A stretch of DNA of 64,000 nucleotides, from positions 1-64,000 of the forward strand of contig CANPYY010000008.1 in NCBI GenBank assembly GCA_947588675.1, read 5' to 3'. Positions 44,727 through 58,365 of this stretch are shown piece by piece. The notes beneath the pieces were generated by a model. That model did not search any database. It was not told the origin of the DNA and saw nothing but the letters and a program-made list of their open reading frames with translations. How positions within the stretch are numbered: the stretch's first letter is position 1; each line of letters opens with the position of its first letter. Made by a program: the position numbers and the translations under genes. This DNA is from an uncultured Lachnospiraceae bacterium. Its GTDB lineage: Bacteria > Bacillota > Clostridia > Lachnospirales > Lachnospiraceae.

Positions 44727-47700
44727 ACTTATCCTCCCATTCATTCCATATATCTTCTTCGGAAATATCGGCAAACCTTTTATATGAATTATCCTTCATT
44801 TTAATATCAAAACCGCATACCGGAGCATATTCACAATATACGCACGGAATATTATCATTCATCCTGTACGGCTCTATTTTTGTATCACCGTCAAGTATCC
44901 GCCTGCCATAATCTTTAATTTTATCCGTAACCGCTTCCTTCATGTACGCAAAATATTTTTTCGGAACTACATCTGCGCTTTTACTTATACAGCCGTCTTT
45001 AGTAACTTTCACCTTAACAACATCCGACGCAGCGCCCCCGCACAATTCCCCGTCCGCATTTCCCAGACTGTTGTCAGTAATATAGGGCACCGGCTTATCT
45101 CCGTTCATAAGGCCGCGCATTATAAGCTCCTTAAACACGCCTTTTTCTATATCCTCGTCCGATTCCGCTTCTTCAAGCACCGGGTCGTCAATGTGCATGT
45201 AAAACATTCCTGCAGGCGCCGTTTCTTTACCCGTATTATTTTCAATAATTTCACCTGCCGCCATAAGATAGATGGGAAGCTGTATTCCGATTCCATAGTA
45301 TACTTTTCCTGCGTCAAAATCATTTTTTCCTGATTTATAATCTACAATACGTATATATATCCTGTCCCCTGTTTCACACGTATCTATACGGTCTATCTGC
45401 CCCGTAAGATGCATTACATCGCCATTTCCCAAATCATAATTAAGCGATGCAATCTGCGACAGGTTTTCAAACGATATTTCAAAGGCTTTCTGTTCAAAAC
45501 TGCCTTTCCTCATCTGGTAAGCAATAGCCTTTACCGTTCTTTTTGATATTCTTTTAATACGATTTATAACATACTCATTCTTAGCCGATTCCAAAAATAT
45601 ACCATTATTGTATTCGCTGCATACATTAACGGCAATCTCATCGCACCATGTATCTATTATCTCATCACCGGCGTCGCGCCAGCCCATATTATTCTCCGCA
45701 AGCCTTTTTGAAAAACTCTCTATAATATTGTGAAAAACTATACCGACGTCGGGTATTTTAATTTTGTATTCCGCACGCTCCCTAAGCCTTAACCCGTATT
45801 TAAGAAAATGCGCAAAAGCACATGCTCCGAACTGTTCAAGCCTGCTTATGCTTGCAACAAGCTCATGATTATATAAAATCCCGCAGGTTTCTTTTGATAT
45901 AAAACTTGTTTCCCCGGTAAAAAACGCCCTTTCAAATAATTTTCTGTCAGCGTCCCCGCGCATATATTTCTTATGCAAATCAAACCACGCTTCGTCGCCC
46001 GCGGCATATATATCGTCCGTCCTTACGCACTCCCGCAGTCCTTTAAGCCACCAGCCCATACCTTTATCGTTGGCAAGTTTCCCTGCGATTCCCCATTTGG
46101 TATAACAGCTCTTTACTTCTATTCCGCCAATAATATCGTCTATCTGTTTTACAAACAGCGACGGTCTTAATTCATCACCCGCGCACGACTTTTTGCTGTA
46201 TGATATGTACAAATTATCCGAAGGTTTCGTCGCATTAAGGTAAAGGTAAAATCTTTCATTAAATATCCTTTCCCTTGCTACGGGCGCAAGCAAAGTCCCC
46301 AAATCCGCAAGATATTCTCTTTCCGCATCCGAAATAAAGCCTCCCGTCTTTACCGCCTTTGGTATTATTCCGTCATTAACGCCGACAAAAAACAATACCT
46401 TTATGTCTTTAAGACGGCTTCTTTCAATATCGCCTACAATAACCGCATCCGTTCCCATTGGTATCACGCCTACGGACGCCTCGTTTATCCCGGTCTTTAG
46501 AAGTTCCGTAAAATTCCTTATATTCAGCTTCTCATCACCCATAAGCTGCGTCATCTGATCAATAAGGGCTATAAATATGCGGTATATCTGCTCATACTCT
46601 TTCTTCTGCGCGCCTTTTCCCTCTGCTCCGTATTTTTCCGCTATAGCCTCTATAGCTTTACTTATATCATTTTCTTTAAGGAATGAATATAAAACCCTGC
46701 AGTAACCGAGTACGGTTTCCTGTTCCGACATGCTGTTGCAAAATGGTATAAGCAGATTTGCAACCCGCTCCCTGTAAGCATTGATTACTTCCATATCAAA
46801 ATATTCTTTGCCTGTATATATCCACTCTCTGTCCCAGGTGTTTTTTCCGCGTATTCCCAACGCTCTCACATAATTTTCCAGAATATCCGTATTGCAGCTT
46901 TCATATCCCATATAATCCTTTACAATACCATTTCTCAAAAATTTTATAACCGTGCCATATTCAAAACCTCTTTCGCATATTGCCAGAAGCGACAAAAGCA
47001 TATCCGCAAAACTATTATGCAGAATACTTCTGTTATAATCTATAAAATATGGTATCCCGGCTCTCTCAAATTCAACTGCAAAAAGCCTTTCATACAAAGC
47101 TATATCGCCGGTTACTACCGCTATATCCCTATACCTTAAATTTTTCTCCCTTATAAGCCTGTTTATCTGCCAGACCACATATCCCGTTTCTTCATACGGA
47201 TTCACGGCTTCATATATGCTAACCGCCCCGTTTTTTTCAGGCTTATCCGTATTTTTTAAATTATCCCTGAAAAGATATTTCTCAAGATACCGCATCTCCG
47301 GATTATTAACAAACCTCCACGGAATTTCCCCGTTATTTTTACCCGTCCATACCGGAGTTTCTATATATACTCCGCACTGCACTGCAATATCCATACATTT
47401 TCTTATAAATTCCGTACTCATATAAAACAAATCATGTTTTTCACAGGGTGTAAACGGGTCGGCGTCTTTTCCGATTGTAACCGTTATGTATACGTCGCTG
47501 CATACCGTAAACAGTTTTTCAAGCAGCAGATATTGCACCGGGGTAAATCCCGTAAACCCTGAAATAGCAATTACGCTGTCCTTTAAAAGCGTGGATTCCT
47601 GCGCATATCCGGCAAGAAGTTTAAGCATCTCCTCCGCAGAAATATATCTGTTTTTCATATATTCCACATAATAACCGTATAGGAGCGCCAAATCCGAAAG

Positions 47701-48165
47701 CTTGTCGCCAAGAAGCCTTTTTGCATCCGCATACACATTTATATCGTCTATTTCTTCAACGCTTACCCCATATTGTATAAATTCCGTAATAAGCGATTTT
47801 ATTTCTTCAACAAACCCGGGTTTTAAAATATTTCCGCCAAAGGTTTTCCATTCATCCGCATGTTCCCTGAGCAGTTTTCTTATAACCATCGCCTTACCCT
47901 CATCGGCAAGTATGGGTTTATTAAACTCCGGAGTTTCGCCAAGCACCCTGTATGCAAGCCGCATAAAACTAAGAATATCAATATTCATGATACCCTTATT
48001 GTCACTAAGCATTACCATATCCTTCTGTGTCTGCATAGTGAACTGCTCCGGCACAATAACAAGATATTTACCCGAAACTTCTTTTTTTGAACGTTTAATT
48101 ATCGTATTGTAAAGATAATGGTCTTTACCTGAGCCTGAACACCCAAATATCCAATGCAGAGCCAT
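44689..48165 (-). CDS. addB: ATP-dependent helicase/deoxyribonuclease subunit B
   Basis: 1158 residues, usual length. The N-terminal P-loop reads GCSGSGKD, with Asp where Ser or Thr normally follows Lys. The C-terminal nuclease domain has DRIDTCETGDRIYIRIVDYKSG. Four cysteines for the AddB iron-sulfur cluster are in place: one in FGACAFAHF and three in PCVYCEYAPVCG. It is the first gene of the addB-addA-ylmH-birA run. ATG at 48165 follows GGAGT. In AddAB the AddB half reads Chi-like sites, and its helicase motor is normally degenerate. Confidence 0.93.
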   Translation of the reverse strand: MALHWIFGCSGSGKDHYLYNTIIKRSKKEVSGKYLVIVPEQFTMQTQKDMVMLSDNKGIMNIDILSFMRLAYRVLGETPEFNKPILADEGKAMVIRKLLREHADEWKTFGGNILKPGFVEEIKSLITEFIQYGVSVEEIDDINVYADAKRLLGDKLSDLALLYGYYVEYMKNRYISAEEMLKLLAGYAQESTLLKDSVIAISGFTGFTPVQYLLLEKLFTVCSDVYITVTIGKDADPFTPCEKHDLFYMSTEFIRKCMDIAVQCGVYIETPVWTGKNNGEIPWRFVNNPEMRYLEKYLFRDNLKNTDKPEKNGAVSIYEAVNPYEETGYVVWQINRLIREKNLRYRDIAVVTGDIALYERLFAVEFERAGIPYFIDYNRSILHNSFADMLLSLLAICERGFEYGTVIKFLRNGIVKDYMGYESCNTDILENYVRALGIRGKNTWDREWIYTGKEYFDMEVINAYRERVANLLIPFCNSMSEQETVLGYCRVLYSFLKENDISKAIEAIAEKYGAEGKGAQKKEYEQIYRIFIALIDQMTQLMGDEKLNIRNFTELLKTGINEASVGVIPMGTDAVIVGDIERSRLKDIKVLFFVGVNDGIIPKAVKTGGFISDAEREYLADLGTLLAPVARERIFNERFYLYLNATKPSDNLYISYSKKSCAGDELRPSLFVKQIDDIIGGIEVKSCYTKWGIAGKLANDKGMGWWLKGLRECVRTDDIYAAGDEAWFDLHKKYMRGDADRKLFERAFFTGETSFISKETCGILYNHELVASISRLEQFGACAFAHFLKYGLRLRERAEYKIKIPDVGIVFHNIIESFSKRLAENNMGWRDAGDEIIDTWCDEIAVNVCSEYNNGIFLESAKNEYVINRIKRISKRTVKAIAYQMRKGSFEQKAFEISFENLSQIASLNYDLGNGDVMHLTGQIDRIDTCETGDRIYIRIVDYKSGKNDFDAGKVYYGIGIQLPIYLMAAGEIIENNTGKETAPAGMFYMHIDDPVLEEAESDEDIEKGVFKELIMRGLMNGDKPVPYITDNSLGNADGELCGGAASDVVKVKVTKDGCISKSADVVPKKYFAYMKEAVTDKIKDYGRRILDGDTKIEPYRMNDNIPCVYCEYAPVCGFDIKMKDNSYKRFADISEEDIWNEWEDKYGGIHGQAAESD

Positions 48166-48265
48166 ACCTACTCCTTTTTTTCAATTATCTGAAATACAGT
48201 CATATTTTAACAGCATAAACAATATAATAATAAATATATGCACTATCTATTGGAGGCAGAAAGGC

Positions 48266-48697
48266 ATGTCGAAAACAAAAATTGTCGTAATTCAAATGAA
48301 AGAAATAATATATACCGCATTACTTGCAGGGCTTACCATATTACTAATAATTTTACTGGTTTTCATTTTCAAACCCAAAAATACCGGCAGCGAAAATCAA
48401 AGCGAAGCAAGGTTTAATGCAGGTACGTATACTTCACAGCTTGCCCTCAACAATACTGCCCTTAACCTTGAAGTAACCGTTGATTCAAAACAAATTACCT
48501 CAATAAGGCTGGTAAACATATCCGACGCCGTAACTACAATGTTCCCGTTGCTCGAACCCGCGCTTAAAGATCTTGAAAGCCAGATTCTGAAAACCCAGAG
48601 TACCGAAAACCTGACGATATCAGATAACAGCCGCTATACCCAAACTTTGCTTATTAACGCAATTGACACAACCTTACAGAAAGCGGCTATACAATAA
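48266..48697 (+). CDS. Membrane-anchored FMN-bind-like protein
   Basis: 143 residues. One N-terminal membrane helix (about 14-36) is followed by an extracellular domain (about 48-143). The domain order YTSQLALNNTALNLEVTVD, KQITSIRLVNISD, and a C-terminal YTQTLLINAIDTTLQKA recalls FMN_bind domains, but the SGAT-type motif where flavin is attached is replaced by SDNSRYT, so covalent flavin is unlikely. ATG at 48266 lies nine bases after GGAGG. It is divergent from addB, and its end overlaps the convergent nadE gene by 11 bases. Family assignment is tentative; the function is unknown. Confidence 0.75.
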   Translation: MSKTKIVVIQMKEIIYTALLAGLTILLIILLVFIFKPKNTGSENQSEARFNAGTYTSQLALNNTALNLEVTVDSKQITSIRLVNISDAVTTMFPLLEPALKDLESQILKTQSTENLTISDNSRYTQTLLINAIDTTLQKAAIQ

Positions 48698-50615
48698 TAT
48701 CCTGAAGCTCCTTTAACCACAGCGAAACCGATGCATCGCTCGGCATCCTCAAATCGCCTCTCGGCGACAGGGCTACCGAACCAACTTTCGGTCCGTCAGG
48801 AAGACAGGAGCGTTTAAACTGCTGAGCAAAAAATCTCTTATAAAATACATTAAGCCATTTATATATGGTTTCATTGTCATAAACATCTGCAAACGCAAGT
48901 TTTGCAAGACGATATATTTTGGACGGAGTAAAACCAAATCTCGTTACATAGTAGAGGAAAAAATCATGAAGTTCATACGGGCCTACGATATCTTCGGTCT
49001 TTTGCGCTATCTTTCCTCCTACGGCCGGTAAAAGTTCAGGACTTACCGGAGTATCCAAAACATCCATAAGCACATCCTTTAACTGCGCGTCACCGGATGT
49101 TTCCGCATAATACAAAACCAGATAACGTACAAGCGTTTTCGGAACCGAACTGTTTACCCCATACATCGACATATGGTCGCCGTTATAAGTTGCCCAGCCC
49201 AGGGCAAGTTCCGACATATCGCCCGTACCTACCACAAGCGCATTCTGCACATTGGCGATATCCATAAGTATCTGCGTCCGTTCCCTTGCCTGACTGTTTT
49301 CATAAGTAACATCATGATTGCTTTCATCATGTCCTATATTTTCAAAATGAAGCCTTACGGCATCCTTAATGTCAATTTCTTTAAACGTAGCCCCAAGACA
49401 TTTTATTAAAGCGGCGGCATTGTTATAAGTCCTGTCCGTAGTTCCAAAACACGGCATGGTAACGGCGTATATATTTTCCCTTGGTATGCCGGCATAATCA
49501 AACGCCTTTGCCGTAACCAGAAGCGCAAGCGTGGAATCAAGTCCGCCCGATATTCCTATGACTGCGCTTTTTAAACCGGTATGAACAAGCCTCTTTTTTA
49601 ATCCCATCGCCTGAATATTAAGAATTTCATTACATCTTCTGTCCCTGTCGCTTTTTATACCCGGCACAAAGGGAGCGGGGTCAATATGTCTTGTCAGCGT
49701 GGTATCTTCTATCTCATACTTAAATTTTACCGTACGGTATCCTGCCTTTTGGGGTAAAACAACGTCAAAACTTCTTATCCTGCGTCTTTCGCCCACAAGC
49801 CTGCCCGTATCTATTTCACTTATTATGCAACTGTTTTTAAACCTCTCGCTTTCCGCAAGGCATATACCGTTTTCTGCAATTATATTATGTCCTGCAAATA
49901 CCAGGTCCGTTGACGACTCTCCCTCTCCCGCATCCGCATATATATATCCTGCGACCAGCCTTGCCGACTGGTTTTTTATAAGGTCCCTGCGGTATTTATC
50001 CTTGCCGGTCGTTTCATCGCTCGCTGATATATTAGCAATAATTAAAGCCCCGGCAAGAGCCTGGCTTCCTGACGGCGGCGCCGGCGCCCATACATCTTCG
50101 CATATCTCAACGCCTATTATAAGGTCCTTTACGTTTTCACATTCAAATAACATATCCGTCCCAAATAAAACCGGATAATCAAAACCTTCTATAGTAAGTT
50201 CGCTTACTTCCTTCATACCTTTTTCAAAGTGACGCATTTCATAAAATTCAGAATAGTTAGGTATATGTGTCTTTGGCACAAGTCCAAGAAGCCTGCCTTT
50301 CTGAAATACTGCCGCAACATTATAAAGCCTTGCGCTTACGGCAAACGGAAGTCCGACTATGCACAGTATATCACTGTTTTTGGAAGCATCTACCAAAAGC
50401 GCCAGTTCCTTTATTGCCGAATTAAGCAGCGTATCCTGCAAAAACAAATCGCCGCATGTATAACCCGTAATACACAACTCAGGAAAAACAGCAATCTTTA
50501 CCTTTGCTTCTATACATTTATCTATCTCTTTCTGTATGCTGCATCTGTTATAATAACAGTCTGCAACCTTTATATCGGGCGTTACCGCCGCAACTTTTAT
50601 ATATCCCTGTTTCAT
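48687..50615 (-). CDS. nadE: Glutamine-dependent NAD+ synthetase
   Basis: 642 residues in two domains. The nitrilase-type glutaminase (about 1-290) has the triad region Glu in FPELCITGYTCGDLF, Lys in LVPKTHIPNYSEFYE and Cys in GVEICEDVW. The ATP-dependent synthetase (about 320-642) has the P-loop SGGLDSTLAL and TGDMSELALGWATYNGDHMSMY. It makes NAD from nicotinate adenine dinucleotide with glutamine-derived ammonia, the last step of NAD synthesis. ATG at 50615 follows GAGGTG. Its promoter begins right after the 6S RNA terminator. Confidence 0.95.
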   Translation of the reverse strand: MKQGYIKVAAVTPDIKVADCYYNRCSIQKEIDKCIEAKVKIAVFPELCITGYTCGDLFLQDTLLNSAIKELALLVDASKNSDILCIVGLPFAVSARLYNVAAVFQKGRLLGLVPKTHIPNYSEFYEMRHFEKGMKEVSELTIEGFDYPVLFGTDMLFECENVKDLIIGVEICEDVWAPAPPSGSQALAGALIIANISASDETTGKDKYRRDLIKNQSARLVAGYIYADAGEGESSTDLVFAGHNIIAENGICLAESERFKNSCIISEIDTGRLVGERRRIRSFDVVLPQKAGYRTVKFKYEIEDTTLTRHIDPAPFVPGIKSDRDRRCNEILNIQAMGLKKRLVHTGLKSAVIGISGGLDSTLALLVTAKAFDYAGIPRENIYAVTMPCFGTTDRTYNNAAALIKCLGATFKEIDIKDAVRLHFENIGHDESNHDVTYENSQARERTQILMDIANVQNALVVGTGDMSELALGWATYNGDHMSMYGVNSSVPKTLVRYLVLYYAETSGDAQLKDVLMDVLDTPVSPELLPAVGGKIAQKTEDIVGPYELHDFFLYYVTRFGFTPSKIYRLAKLAFADVYDNETIYKWLNVFYKRFFAQQFKRSCLPDGPKVGSVALSPRGDLRMPSDASVSLWLKELQDIIV

Positions 50616-50629
50616 AGTCTGTCACCTCG

Positions 50630-50658
50630 TTTATATAATATCATCGCTTCCTTTACAA
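50630..50658 (-). promoter_or_regulatory. Promoter of nadE
   Basis: On the minus strand TTGTAA (50653-50658), 17 bases, TATAAA (50630-50635). The leader would be very short, about 8 bases before the start codon, with the ribosome site near the 5' end of the message. Confidence 0.55.
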
Positions 50659-50660
50659 TG

Positions 50661-50701
50661 CAAACGAAAGCTGCCGCAGTAAATAACATTACCACAGCAG
50701 C
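50661..50701 (-). terminator. Terminator of the 6S RNA gene
   Basis: On the minus strand GCTGCTGTGG pairs with CTGCGGCAGC through ten pairs including G-U, with a 12-base loop, followed by TTTCGTTTG. Confidence 0.7.
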
Positions 50702-50934
50702 CCTATATTGCAATATATTATATGTTCGCCCGAAATGCCGTTCCCCAATTTTTGACTCCTAGCTGATGCTAGGTGGGCAACCTCACTCATGCTTCTGCCC
50801 TCCGTTGTTTACAAATGAAGATACTACACGCAGTAGCAGTGACGGTCCGGCATCCACATGAAAATATCGGAATCCCTTTTAAAGTAATGTAGGTTCAAAT
50901 AACAGGGGTCCTCGTACATCCCAGGTTCTATATA
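50702..50934 (-). ncRNA. ssrS: 6S RNA (RNA polymerase regulator)
   Basis: This 415-base region between nadE and the leucine-rich-repeat gene has no protein gene. The minus strand carries features I recognise from Clostridia 6S RNAs: TTTGAACCTACATT followed by AAAAGGGATTCC on the 5' side, a GTGGATGCCGG segment, and the 3' side with TTGCCCACC and GGAGTCAAAAATTGGGG. Ends can pair to give a long rod with a central bubble. It has a strong promoter upstream and an intrinsic terminator downstream. Ends are approximate. 6S RNA binds the housekeeping RNA polymerase in stationary phase. Other structured RNAs (tmRNA, RNase P, SRP) do not match. Confidence 0.75.
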
Positions 50935-50938
50935 GTAT

Positions 50939-50967
50939 ATAATACAATATTCCAATTCCCAAATCAA
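50939..50967 (-). promoter_or_regulatory. Promoter of the 6S RNA gene
   Basis: On the minus strand TTGATT (50962-50967), 17 bases, TATTAT (50939-50944); the predicted start is near 50932. Confidence 0.65.
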
Positions 50968-51030
50968 TAGAAAAATTAAGGTTTTCTATCTGTAAATTAT
51001 TATATGCCATACAGCTTATTTATTATACGG

Positions 51031-53511
51031 TTATTTTACAACAACCGATTTTATTTTACTGCACGAACCGTATATATTAGTTCCGGATACGTTTCTATAT
51101 GCTCTTACCCTGAAATAATAAACCTTGCCTTTAGAAAGGCCTGTCTTTGTATAGCTGACCGTCTTTCCTTTTGTTATCGTCTTAATCTTAGAAAATGCAC
51201 CGTTTCCGGTCTTCATGCGAATTTCATATCCCTCCGCATTATCTGTCTTTTTCCATGAAAGAATTGCCTTCCTCGTTCCTGCTTTGACTTTTAACGGAGT
51301 AACTTTTTTAAGTCTTGTAGCGGTCTTATACTTTGTTGAATATTTACCATATTTATTCTGGTTATTTACCTTAACAAACGCTCTTACACGGTATCTGTAC
51401 CTTGTTCCTGCAGTAAGTCCGGTATCTACATATCTGTTTGTAGCGCTGCCGTTAAGCTGTTTAAGATAATTATACTTACCTGTAAGTTCGTTATATTTAT
51501 ATATCCTGTAGCCGTCTACGCCCGGAATAGCCGTCCAGGTAAGCGTAATCTGCATTTTCTTATTGCCAGCCTTTACAAGATTCGTAACCTGCGGAACAAT
51601 TATATTAAACGCCTGAATCTTGGTACCCAGATAATTACCCTTTCCTGTAATGGTTACTATACCTGTTCCGATTGTCGTATTGTTAGTATATGCAATCGTA
51701 TAATCTACTCCGTTTATAAGTGTATAAGTTCCGTTTTTAATTACCACATCCGGTTTTACTTCCGTACCCGTATATATCTGGTCAGCAATGGTGTCCGCCG
51801 TAAGAAGCTCTATATTATAACAGATTTTAAAATTCTTACTTATTGTAAACGAATATTTGCCGCAGCCTTTTATCGTAATAACAGCATCGCCTACAGCCGT
51901 ATTGTCAGAATATGATACCGTATAATCAATATTCTTAACAAGCGTATAATTACCATCCTTAACTACAGGTTCAGGTGTTACTGCCGTTCCTGTATAATAC
52001 TGGGCAGGTATGTCTTCTACTTCTATATTTTCTATATTTTTAACCGTTTTATATACCTTTACAATAAACTCTGCCGGTTCATATCCTTCTGCCGAAGCGG
52101 TAACAACTGCCGTTCCGGGCGCAACAGGCGTTACTTTTCCGTCCCCGGATACTTTTGCAACCGTTATATTATTACTTTCCCACTTAACCTCCGGCGTTTC
52201 AAACAGGCTTACAACATTTAACTGATATTCATAATCCTTTGTTTCGTCAGAAATATATAAGTCAATATCCATCTTGCCCGGAACAAGTTTTTTAGTAACT
52301 ACGGGTATAAGAACAAATTCCTGTTCAAACTTATTTCCCATGTCGTAGGTATACGTAATCTTATCCGGAAGCTTAGCAATATCCTCTACGGTAATAGCCG
52401 CCTGCTCAGAAGACGATAATGTTGCTCCGGTAAGCCCTTTTACTTTTTCAGTATTTATTCCAAGTCCGTCGATATACAGATTCTTATCTGTGCCTACATA
52501 TACCTCTCTTGTATTTCCCTGCGCATTTACATCTTCAGTAAGCTTTGTATTTGTTTCAAGATTAAGCGCTGCAAGATGATTGCCAGATACATCAATACTT
52601 GTAAGTTCGGTATTGTTGCTTATATCAAGACTGTAAAGCTCATTGTTGCCCGCATTAAGTTCTTTAAGCTGTGTAAGTGCGCCGGTTGACAGCACATACA
52701 GTCTGTTATCGCTGCACAGAAGCGTTTCCAGAGAATCGGGAAGCGCAAGGGAAACTATTCCGTTATAAGAACATTCCAGATATTTAAGCGCAGTATTTGC
52801 CTGCAAATCAAGCGTTATAAGTTTATTGCTCCTTACGTCCAGTTCTGTAAGCTCCGTATTATTTTTAAGATTTAATACCGTTAATTCATTGGAATTAACA
52901 TTTATCTTTTTAAGTTTTACATTTGCATCGGTACTTAATTTTGCGAGCGCATTATCCGATGCATCCAATGATGTAAGGCGTACGTTTTTCGATATATCAA
53001 GAGCTGCAAGACGGTTGCCCGATACATCCACGGTATCAAGCGCCGTATTTGCGCTTATATCTAAATCAGAAAGGTCATTGCCTCCGCATAAAAGATTTTT
53101 CAGCGATACGACTTTATCAATCTTTAACGAAGTAAGGTCATTATTGGAAACATTCAGATAAGTAAGCTTCGTATTTGCATTCAAATCCAGTTCCTTAATC
53201 ATATTTCCGCCGGCGTTAAGTTCTTTAAGCTCCGTAAAATAACCTATACCTTTAAGGTCAGATATATTCTTTGTTCTTATATTCATGTCGGTAACTGCCG
53301 CTATCTCGGCGTCGGTAAGGATATTATCTTTATCGGCATCCGCTTTATCCGATATATATGCCATAAATGCGCTGTCCGGGAAATTGGTTGCGTTAATTGC
53401 AATTCCGGACTTAGCTGTATCCTCCGCTGCCTGTCCCGTACCCGTCGTCATAAGAACTGCAGCCAGTATAATTCCTGCTTTGGTTGCTTTTTTTAAAATG
53501 TCTTTAATCAT
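51031..53511 (-). CDS. Secreted leucine-rich-repeat protein with Ig-like and fibronectin III domains
   Basis: About 826 residues. Signal peptide (1-28), a short EF-hand-like stretch DADKDNILTDAEIAAV (about 57-72), then about twelve 21-residue leucine-rich repeats (about 75-340) of the type LxxLDVSGNxLxxLDL. A Big_2 Ig-like domain follows (about 430-490), then two repeats of about 68 residues with YTGT...DYTVSY / DYTIAY and GxGxY (about 500-635), and two fibronectin III domains at the C terminus (about 640-826). No sortase signal. It is probably a surface or released binding protein. Either GTG at 53514 or ATG at 53511 could start it; GGAGG fits both. Confidence 0.85.
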   Translation of the reverse strand: MIKDILKKATKAGIILAAVLMTTGTGQAAEDTAKSGIAINATNFPDSAFMAYISDKADADKDNILTDAEIAAVTDMNIRTKNISDLKGIGYFTELKELNAGGNMIKELDLNANTKLTYLNVSNNDLTSLKIDKVVSLKNLLCGGNDLSDLDISANTALDTVDVSGNRLAALDISKNVRLTSLDASDNALAKLSTDANVKLKKINVNSNELTVLNLKNNTELTELDVRSNKLITLDLQANTALKYLECSYNGIVSLALPDSLETLLCSDNRLYVLSTGALTQLKELNAGNNELYSLDISNNTELTSIDVSGNHLAALNLETNTKLTEDVNAQGNTREVYVGTDKNLYIDGLGINTEKVKGLTGATLSSSEQAAITVEDIAKLPDKITYTYDMGNKFEQEFVLIPVVTKKLVPGKMDIDLYISDETKDYEYQLNVVSLFETPEVKWESNNITVAKVSGDGKVTPVAPGTAVVTASAEGYEPAEFIVKVYKTVKNIENIEVEDIPAQYYTGTAVTPEPVVKDGNYTLVKNIDYTVSYSDNTAVGDAVITIKGCGKYSFTISKNFKICYNIELLTADTIADQIYTGTEVKPDVVIKNGTYTLINGVDYTIAYTNNTTIGTGIVTITGKGNYLGTKIQAFNIIVPQVTNLVKAGNKKMQITLTWTAIPGVDGYRIYKYNELTGKYNYLKQLNGSATNRYVDTGLTAGTRYRYRVRAFVKVNNQNKYGKYSTKYKTATRLKKVTPLKVKAGTRKAILSWKKTDNAEGYEIRMKTGNGAFSKIKTITKGKTVSYTKTGLSKGKVYYFRVRAYRNVSGTNIYGSCSKIKSVVVK

Positions 53512-53623
53512 CACATTATTCCTCCCTGCTATATTTTGAATAATGCAATAATATTATCCTAATATGTCAGCAATATGACCGTTTTGACAAAATAACTGCC
53601 ATATTTTGGTCAAATTTTTATTT

Positions 53624-53836
53624 TTATTGGATTTCATCCAGAAAATCTTCAACTACATCTTCAAAATGGATATAATCAAGCTGCTCGGTATTCAGTGTTT
53701 CAACAAATTTATTAATTTTATCCCTGTCAGTTGATATATCAGATATTGAATAATTATTATCCGTGCATTTTATTCCACAAGCTATGTACTCATTACCATC
53801 AATATCTGTCAGCATTTCACAAAAAGTTTCATACAC
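53624..53836 (-). CDS. Small conserved protein (DUF6514-like)
   Basis: 70 residues. The order YIACGIKC, ISDISTDRDKINKFVETLN and HFEDVVEDFLDEIQ matches my memory of the DUF6514 family of small Clostridia proteins of unknown role. The start is GTG at 53836, seven bases after GGAG, with an in-frame stop upstream; an overlapping ATG is out of frame. It lies alone between the leucine-rich-repeat gene and the CmpB-like gene. Confidence 0.68.
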   Translation of the reverse strand: MYETFCEMLTDIDGNEYIACGIKCTDNNYSISDISTDRDKINKFVETLNTEQLDYIHFEDVVEDFLDEIQ

Positions 53837-53963
53837 TGCTACTCCACTACTCCTTTCATTTATACCCTAAATATGGCATATACCGTAATCAATATTTTTT
53901 ACGGTTACCACTAGATATATTAACATTATAGATTAAATAATGCTATATTTTGTGCTCTGTTTC

Positions 53964-54380
53964 TCATGACATATGCTGACCCCGTACCGGTTTTTGCAGA
54001 ATATTGTCGCACGCTTCATTCAAAATAATCGCAGGATAACTGATTATATACCACAGAAACATAAACGGCACGCATATCTGTCCCAACACCTGAAACGGCA
54101 TACCCGAATAATTCCACACATTCCAGCCAAGCATAATATTTACTATAATCCCTGCCGCAAATTCCAGTACCGTAATAACTATCATGCACAATACCATCTG
54201 CTGCCACATGAATATTTCCCCCGCAGCCTTTTCATGTATTATTCCGCATACGATAAAACATGCTCCTCCAAGCAGTACCATTGTCCAATGTGACCTTCCC
54301 CTTACAAGCATTTCAAGCAAAAAATATATTGCTCCTCCGATAATAAATTTTATTGATTCCGTCCGTATTTTTTCAAGCAT
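53964..54380 (-). CDS. Small membrane protein, ABC_trans_CmpB family
   Basis: 138 residues with about four membrane helices. The segment LGWNVWNYSGMPFQVLGQI followed by FMFLWYIIS is the hallmark of the family often labelled putative ABC transporter permease (PF06541). No ATPase partner is present and the real function is unknown. ATG at 54380 follows GAAGGG; an in-frame earlier start has no ribosome site. Confidence 0.75.
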   Translation of the reverse strand: MLEKIRTESIKFIIGGAIYFLLEMLVRGRSHWTMVLLGGACFIVCGIIHEKAAGEIFMWQQMVLCMIVITVLEFAAGIIVNIMLGWNVWNYSGMPFQVLGQICVPFMFLWYIISYPAIILNEACDNILQKPVRGQHMS

Positions 54381-54417
54381 AATATACCCTTCTTCCAAAA
54401 AGAATTTCAAAATATAA

Positions 54418-58271
<3,854 letters not shown>

Positions 58272-58327
58272 GCCTGTACCACCACCATATATTTTTACAC
58301 TATCATTCAATTATAGTAACACTAACC

Positions 58328-58356
58328 TTGCATATATTCAAGAAAAAAGGTATTAT
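58328..58356 (+). promoter_or_regulatory. Promoter of queT
   Basis: TTGCAT (58328-58333), 17 bases, TATTAT (58351-58356). The start point falls near 58363, directly at the 5' end of the riboswitch. Confidence 0.7.
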
Positions 58357-58365
58357 TATAAATAA

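Noticed and set aside
50629..51030. tmRNA, RNase P or SRP RNA in the large gap before nadE
   Set aside because: None of their key sequence blocks is present; the blocks fit 6S RNA instead.
53555..53625. Dockerin or cellulosome link for the secreted enzymes and the leucine-rich-repeat protein
   Set aside because: Only a single EF-hand-like stretch is seen at the start of the leucine-rich-repeat protein; no paired dockerin repeats or cohesins were found.
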